This document shows, piece after piece, positions 8,355-8,957 of a stretch of 8,957 nucleotides of DNA. Position 1 is the stretch's first letter. Each line of letters begins with the position of its first letter. The stretch spans positions 1 to 8,957 of the forward strand of contig JAJRTM010000334.1 of the NCBI GenBank assembly GCA_024278285.1. Reading direction: 5' to 3'. Source of the stretch: Planctomycetota bacterium. Its GTDB lineage: Bacteria; Planctomycetota; Planctomycetia; Planctomycetales; Planctomycetaceae. The notes beneath the pieces were generated by a model. That model saw nothing but the letters and a program-made list of their open reading frames with translations. It searched no databases and was not told the DNA's origin. The position numbers and the translations under genes were made by a program.

Positions 8355-8957
8355 TGCGCATCATCTATATTCATCAATATTTCAATACCCCTGAGATGTC
8401 GGGAGGGACCAGGTCTTTTGAGATGGCTCGTCGCCTTGTTGCTTCCGGTCATGAAGTTCACATGGTGACATCCAATCGAGAACAGTCCTCACCTACAGAT
8501 TCAGCATGGCAGGAAACAGTTGAAGCGGGAATTCATGTTCACTGGCTTCCGTGTCAATACAATAATCAGTTAAGTATCTTTCAACGATTGAAATCTTTTT
8601 CACACTTTGCCAGAAAAGCATGCAGAAAAGCAACGTCATTGGATGGAGATGTTATTTTTGCATCAAGCACTCCTTTAACAGTTGGGATTCCCGGTGTTTA
8701 CGCCAGTAAGCGAAGCAAGGTTCCGCTTGTGTTTGAGGTTCGAGATTTATGGCCAGCGGTACCTATTGCAATGGGGGTCTTAAAAAACCGACTGATTCGC
8801 ATGGCGGCAAGAGAGTTAGAAAGATGGATTTATCGAAACTCGAGCGAGATTATTGCCCTTGCGCCAGGCATGCGTGATGGTGTTCTTTCGCAGGGAATTA
8901 ATCCCGAGAAGGTACACGTGATTCCGAACAGTTGTGATTTTGAATTATTTGAAGTTC
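8354..8957 (+). CDS. GT4-family glycosyltransferase, 5' part (runs off window)
   Basis: A cytoplasmic or membrane-associated nucleotide-sugar glycosyltransferase, expected to add a sugar to the lipid-linked repeat unit. Only the first 201 codons are present; there is no stop before the window end. The N-terminal GT-B domain is clear. RIIYIHQYFNTPEMSGGTRS (2-21) has the family's YF.TP...GGTR.(Y/F)E opening, with Glu23 following. Then come FASSTPLTVG (102-111), FEVRDLWP (127-134), LAPGMRDGV (169-177) and VIPNSCD (189-195), the linker into the C-terminal nucleotide-binding domain. FEVRDLWP and the opening motif recall the WbuB-type subgroup of GT4 enzymes, but donor and acceptor cannot be told. 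TGATG overlaps the sulfotransferase stop by one base, implying translational coupling. An alternative ATG at 8351 adds one Met. The donor-binding EX7E region lies beyond the window. Confidence 0.88.
   Translation, partial: MRIIYIHQYFNTPEMSGGTRSFEMARRLVASGHEVHMVTSNREQSSPTDSAWQETVEAGIHVHWLPCQYNNQLSIFQRLKSFSHFARKACRKATSLDGDVIFASSTPLTVGIPGVYASKRSKVPLVFEVRDLWPAVPIAMGVLKNRLIRMAARELERWIYRNSSEIIALAPGMRDGVLSQGINPEKVHVIPNSCDFELFEV

Overview
The window looks like an accessory stretch of a bacterial chromosome, most likely from a planctomycete. That placement is an inference from the mix of a GH57 glucanotransferase, a decayed ISKra4-type transposase, a sulfotransferase-containing polysaccharide cluster and mid-40s to mid-50s %GC; no rRNA or other marker gene confirms it. 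All intact genes lie on the + strand.

Region 1 (10-2208) is one complete gene for a GH57 alpha-glucan-acting enzyme of the 4-alpha-glucanotransferase/alpha-amylase type, with both catalytic motifs visible. Region 2 (2209-3443) holds no intact gene. It contains a 314-bp MITE-like element (2311-2624) with 25-bp terminal inverted repeats (24/25 matching), flanked by a perfect 8-bp direct duplication, CAAACTCT. Inside it sits a separate nested palindrome of about 181 bp (2356-2536). Next, on the - strand, is a run of coding debris: the 3' end of an LVIVD/beta-propeller-like gene (2650 to about 2925) joined in one reading frame to a decayed ISKra4-like transposase (about 2926-3183) that has an in-frame stop and a probable large internal deletion. 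The 260 bp after that hold nothing convincing.

Region 3 (3444 to the right edge) is the start of a surface-polysaccharide cluster. In order it encodes a WbpA-like UDP-sugar 6-dehydrogenase, a Wzx-like flippase, a WaaL/Wzy-family polymerase or ligase, a PAPS-dependent sulfotransferase, and a GT4 glycosyltransferase cut off by the window end. The last four are packed like an operon: ATGA overlap, 3-bp gap, TGATG overlap. Together they suggest a pathway that makes a UDP-uronic acid precursor, builds a lipid-linked repeat unit, flips and polymerises or ligates it, and sulfates it. The product would be an acidic, probably sulfated exopolysaccharide or capsule.

The most distinctive signals are the small transposon-like element with its intact target-site duplication, the nested palindrome within it, and the transposase/propeller chimera. 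I see no evidence of a wholly new enzymatic system.
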